A stretch of DNA of 64,000 bases. Source: Anaerobacillus alkalilacustris. GTDB lineage: Bacteria; Bacillota; Bacilli; Bacillales; Anaerobacillaceae. Of this stretch, positions 63,192-64,000 are shown in pieces. Below the pieces are notes generated by a model. That model saw nothing but the letters and a program-made list of their open reading frames with translations. It was not told the origin of the DNA and made no database searches. Numbering within the stretch: the first letter of the stretch is position 1; each line of letters opens with the position of its first letter. The DNA lies in contig NZ_MLQR01000001.1 of the NCBI RefSeq assembly GCF_001866005.1, positions 222,032-286,031 on the forward strand, written 5' to 3'. The translations under genes were made by a program, and so were the position numbers.

Positions 63192-63307
63192 ATCTAGCAA
63201 CGTCCTACTCTTGCAAGGGGAAGCCCCCAACTACCATCAGCGCAAAAGAGCTTAACGATCGTGTTCGGCATGGGAACGAGTGTGACCTCTTCGCTATCGT
63301 TACTAAA
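63192..63307 (-). rRNA. 5S ribosomal RNA, complete
   Basis: On the minus strand: 'TAACGATAGCGAAGAGGTCA', 'CCCATGCCGAACACGATCGT', 'CTGATGGTAGTTGGGGGCTT' and 'GCAAGAGTAGGACGTTGCTA', a full 5S that can close its terminal stem. It heads the tRNA array. The 23S gene that should precede it is not there. Confidence 0.93.
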
Positions 63308-63308
63308 T

Positions 63309-63425
63309 TTACTGACTTCAATCACATCGTGAAATACTTCTATGAATTGACTACATGCAGCTTAGCATCGAGGAAGCCCACTACGAAGCGGCGCTTGTAG
63401 ACGCAGACGCACGGTCTAAATTCAG
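63309..63425 (-). repeat. Repeat-A-like block in the 16S-5S spacer
   Basis: Read on the plus strand it has 'ACTGACTTCAATCACATCGT', 'CATGCAGCTTAGCATCGAGG' and 'GTAGACGCAGACGCACG', which correspond to words in copies 1 and 2 of repeat A in the same order. So the dispersed repeat either came from this rRNA spacer or entered it. Confidence 0.6.
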
Positions 63426-63528
63426 ATCAGTAAACTATTAAAATGAAAGATTATTCTCTCAAAACTGAAACACAGCGTCAGCGTTACTTCTACTCTAAAG
63501 CAAAAGTATCGACTAGAGTATTACTCCA

Positions 63529-63775
<247 letters not shown>

Positions 63776-64000
63776 ACGAAGTTTCGATTACAGGGCTGTT
63801 ACCTTGTTTCGCGGACCTTTCCAGATCGCTTCGTCTACTTCGTTTCTTTGTAACTCCGTATAGAGTGTCCTACAACCCCAAGGGGCAAGCCCCTTGGTTT
63901 GGGCTGTTACCGTTTCGCTCGCCGCTACTCAGGTAATCGAATATTTCTTTCTCTTCCTCTGGGTACTTAGATGTTTCAGTTCCCCAGGTCTGCCTTCTCA
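63776..64000 (-). rRNA. 23S rRNA, 5' region fragment, fused to 16S
   Basis: From 63776 on the plus strand reads 'ACGAAGTTTCGATTACAGGG', 'CGGACCTTTCCAGATCGCTT' and 'TCGCTCGCCGCTACTCAGG', the reverse of 23S rRNA around positions 140-370. It continues beyond the window. On the minus strand 23S 5' sequence therefore runs straight into the 16S 3' end, which is not the natural order. Confidence 0.9.

Overview
The window is low-GC Firmicute DNA, most likely from a spore-forming member of the Bacillaceae. Purine-rich AGGAGG ribosome-binding sites, TTG/GTG starts, an NsrR/Hmp pair, a cre-like site, CdaR- and RarD-type genes and a long 5S-linked tRNA cluster all point that way. A SelD that carries selenocysteine, together with remnants of an NrfD/TorD/rhodanese respiratory locus, suggests a relative of selenium- or sulfur-respiring (possibly alkaliphilic, facultatively anaerobic) bacilli; that last point is inference.

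Layout. 1-2.9 kb: tail of a MacB/YknXYZ-like ABC exporter whose permease is broken by a small structured insertion resembling a TnpB/IscB guide-RNA scaffold. 3.1-10.9 kb: a complete Wadjet plasmid-defence operon in the order jetD-jetA-jetB-jetC. 11.2-15.8 kb: TetR regulator divergent from an MMPL exporter and a YhgE-like partner. 16-19.6 kb: an anchored protein, a TolB-like propeller with an eroded second copy, and an Rpn-type nuclease. 19.9-21.8 kb: nsrR and hmp (nitric oxide response). 22.3-26.6 kb: small enzymes, an unidentified membrane protein, an orphan piece of 23S rRNA and several gene ruins. 26.6-35 kb: a glucosylglycerate-type catabolic module (CdaR regulator, glycosyltransferase, GH13 phosphorylase, glycerate kinase, sodium symporter, unknown protein). 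35-38.2 kb: 5S fragment with an rRNA-type terminator, response-regulator ruin, and the leftover NrfD, TorD (in-frame TGA) and rhodanese genes. 38-44 kb: GDPD, M20 peptidase, lipoproteins, a VOC protein, a LysR regulator. 44-47 kb: selD (Sec-containing), a DsrE-like protein and an MFS transporter. 47-58.8 kb: HTH/DUF2975 pair, B12-type radical SAM enzyme, LysM glucosaminidase, RarD, an IS1182/IstB chimera, a hydrolase/membrane pair, an SNF-type sodium symporter. 58.8-60.7 kb: MITE, small basic protein, TnpI-like tyrosine recombinase with palindromic sites. 60.7-64 kb: 21 tRNA genes, 5S and scrambled rRNA, all on the minus strand.

The recurring theme beyond the genes is genome wear and shuffling. 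rRNA fragments sit in at least three non-rDNA places; one dispersed repeat family (A) also lies in the 16S-5S spacer and touches 5S debris; a second family (B) forms three stacked hairpins in three full copies. At the right edge 16S sequence runs directly into 23S sequence and is followed by 5S without an intervening 23S. This is either a truly rearranged rRNA locus or an assembly collapse. No CRISPR array was seen. The clearest complete defence system is Wadjet; no wholly unknown multi-gene system can be proved from sequence alone, but the selD-DsrE-MFS module, the glucosylglycerate module with an extra glycosyltransferase, and the guide-RNA-like insertion are the best candidates for new biology.
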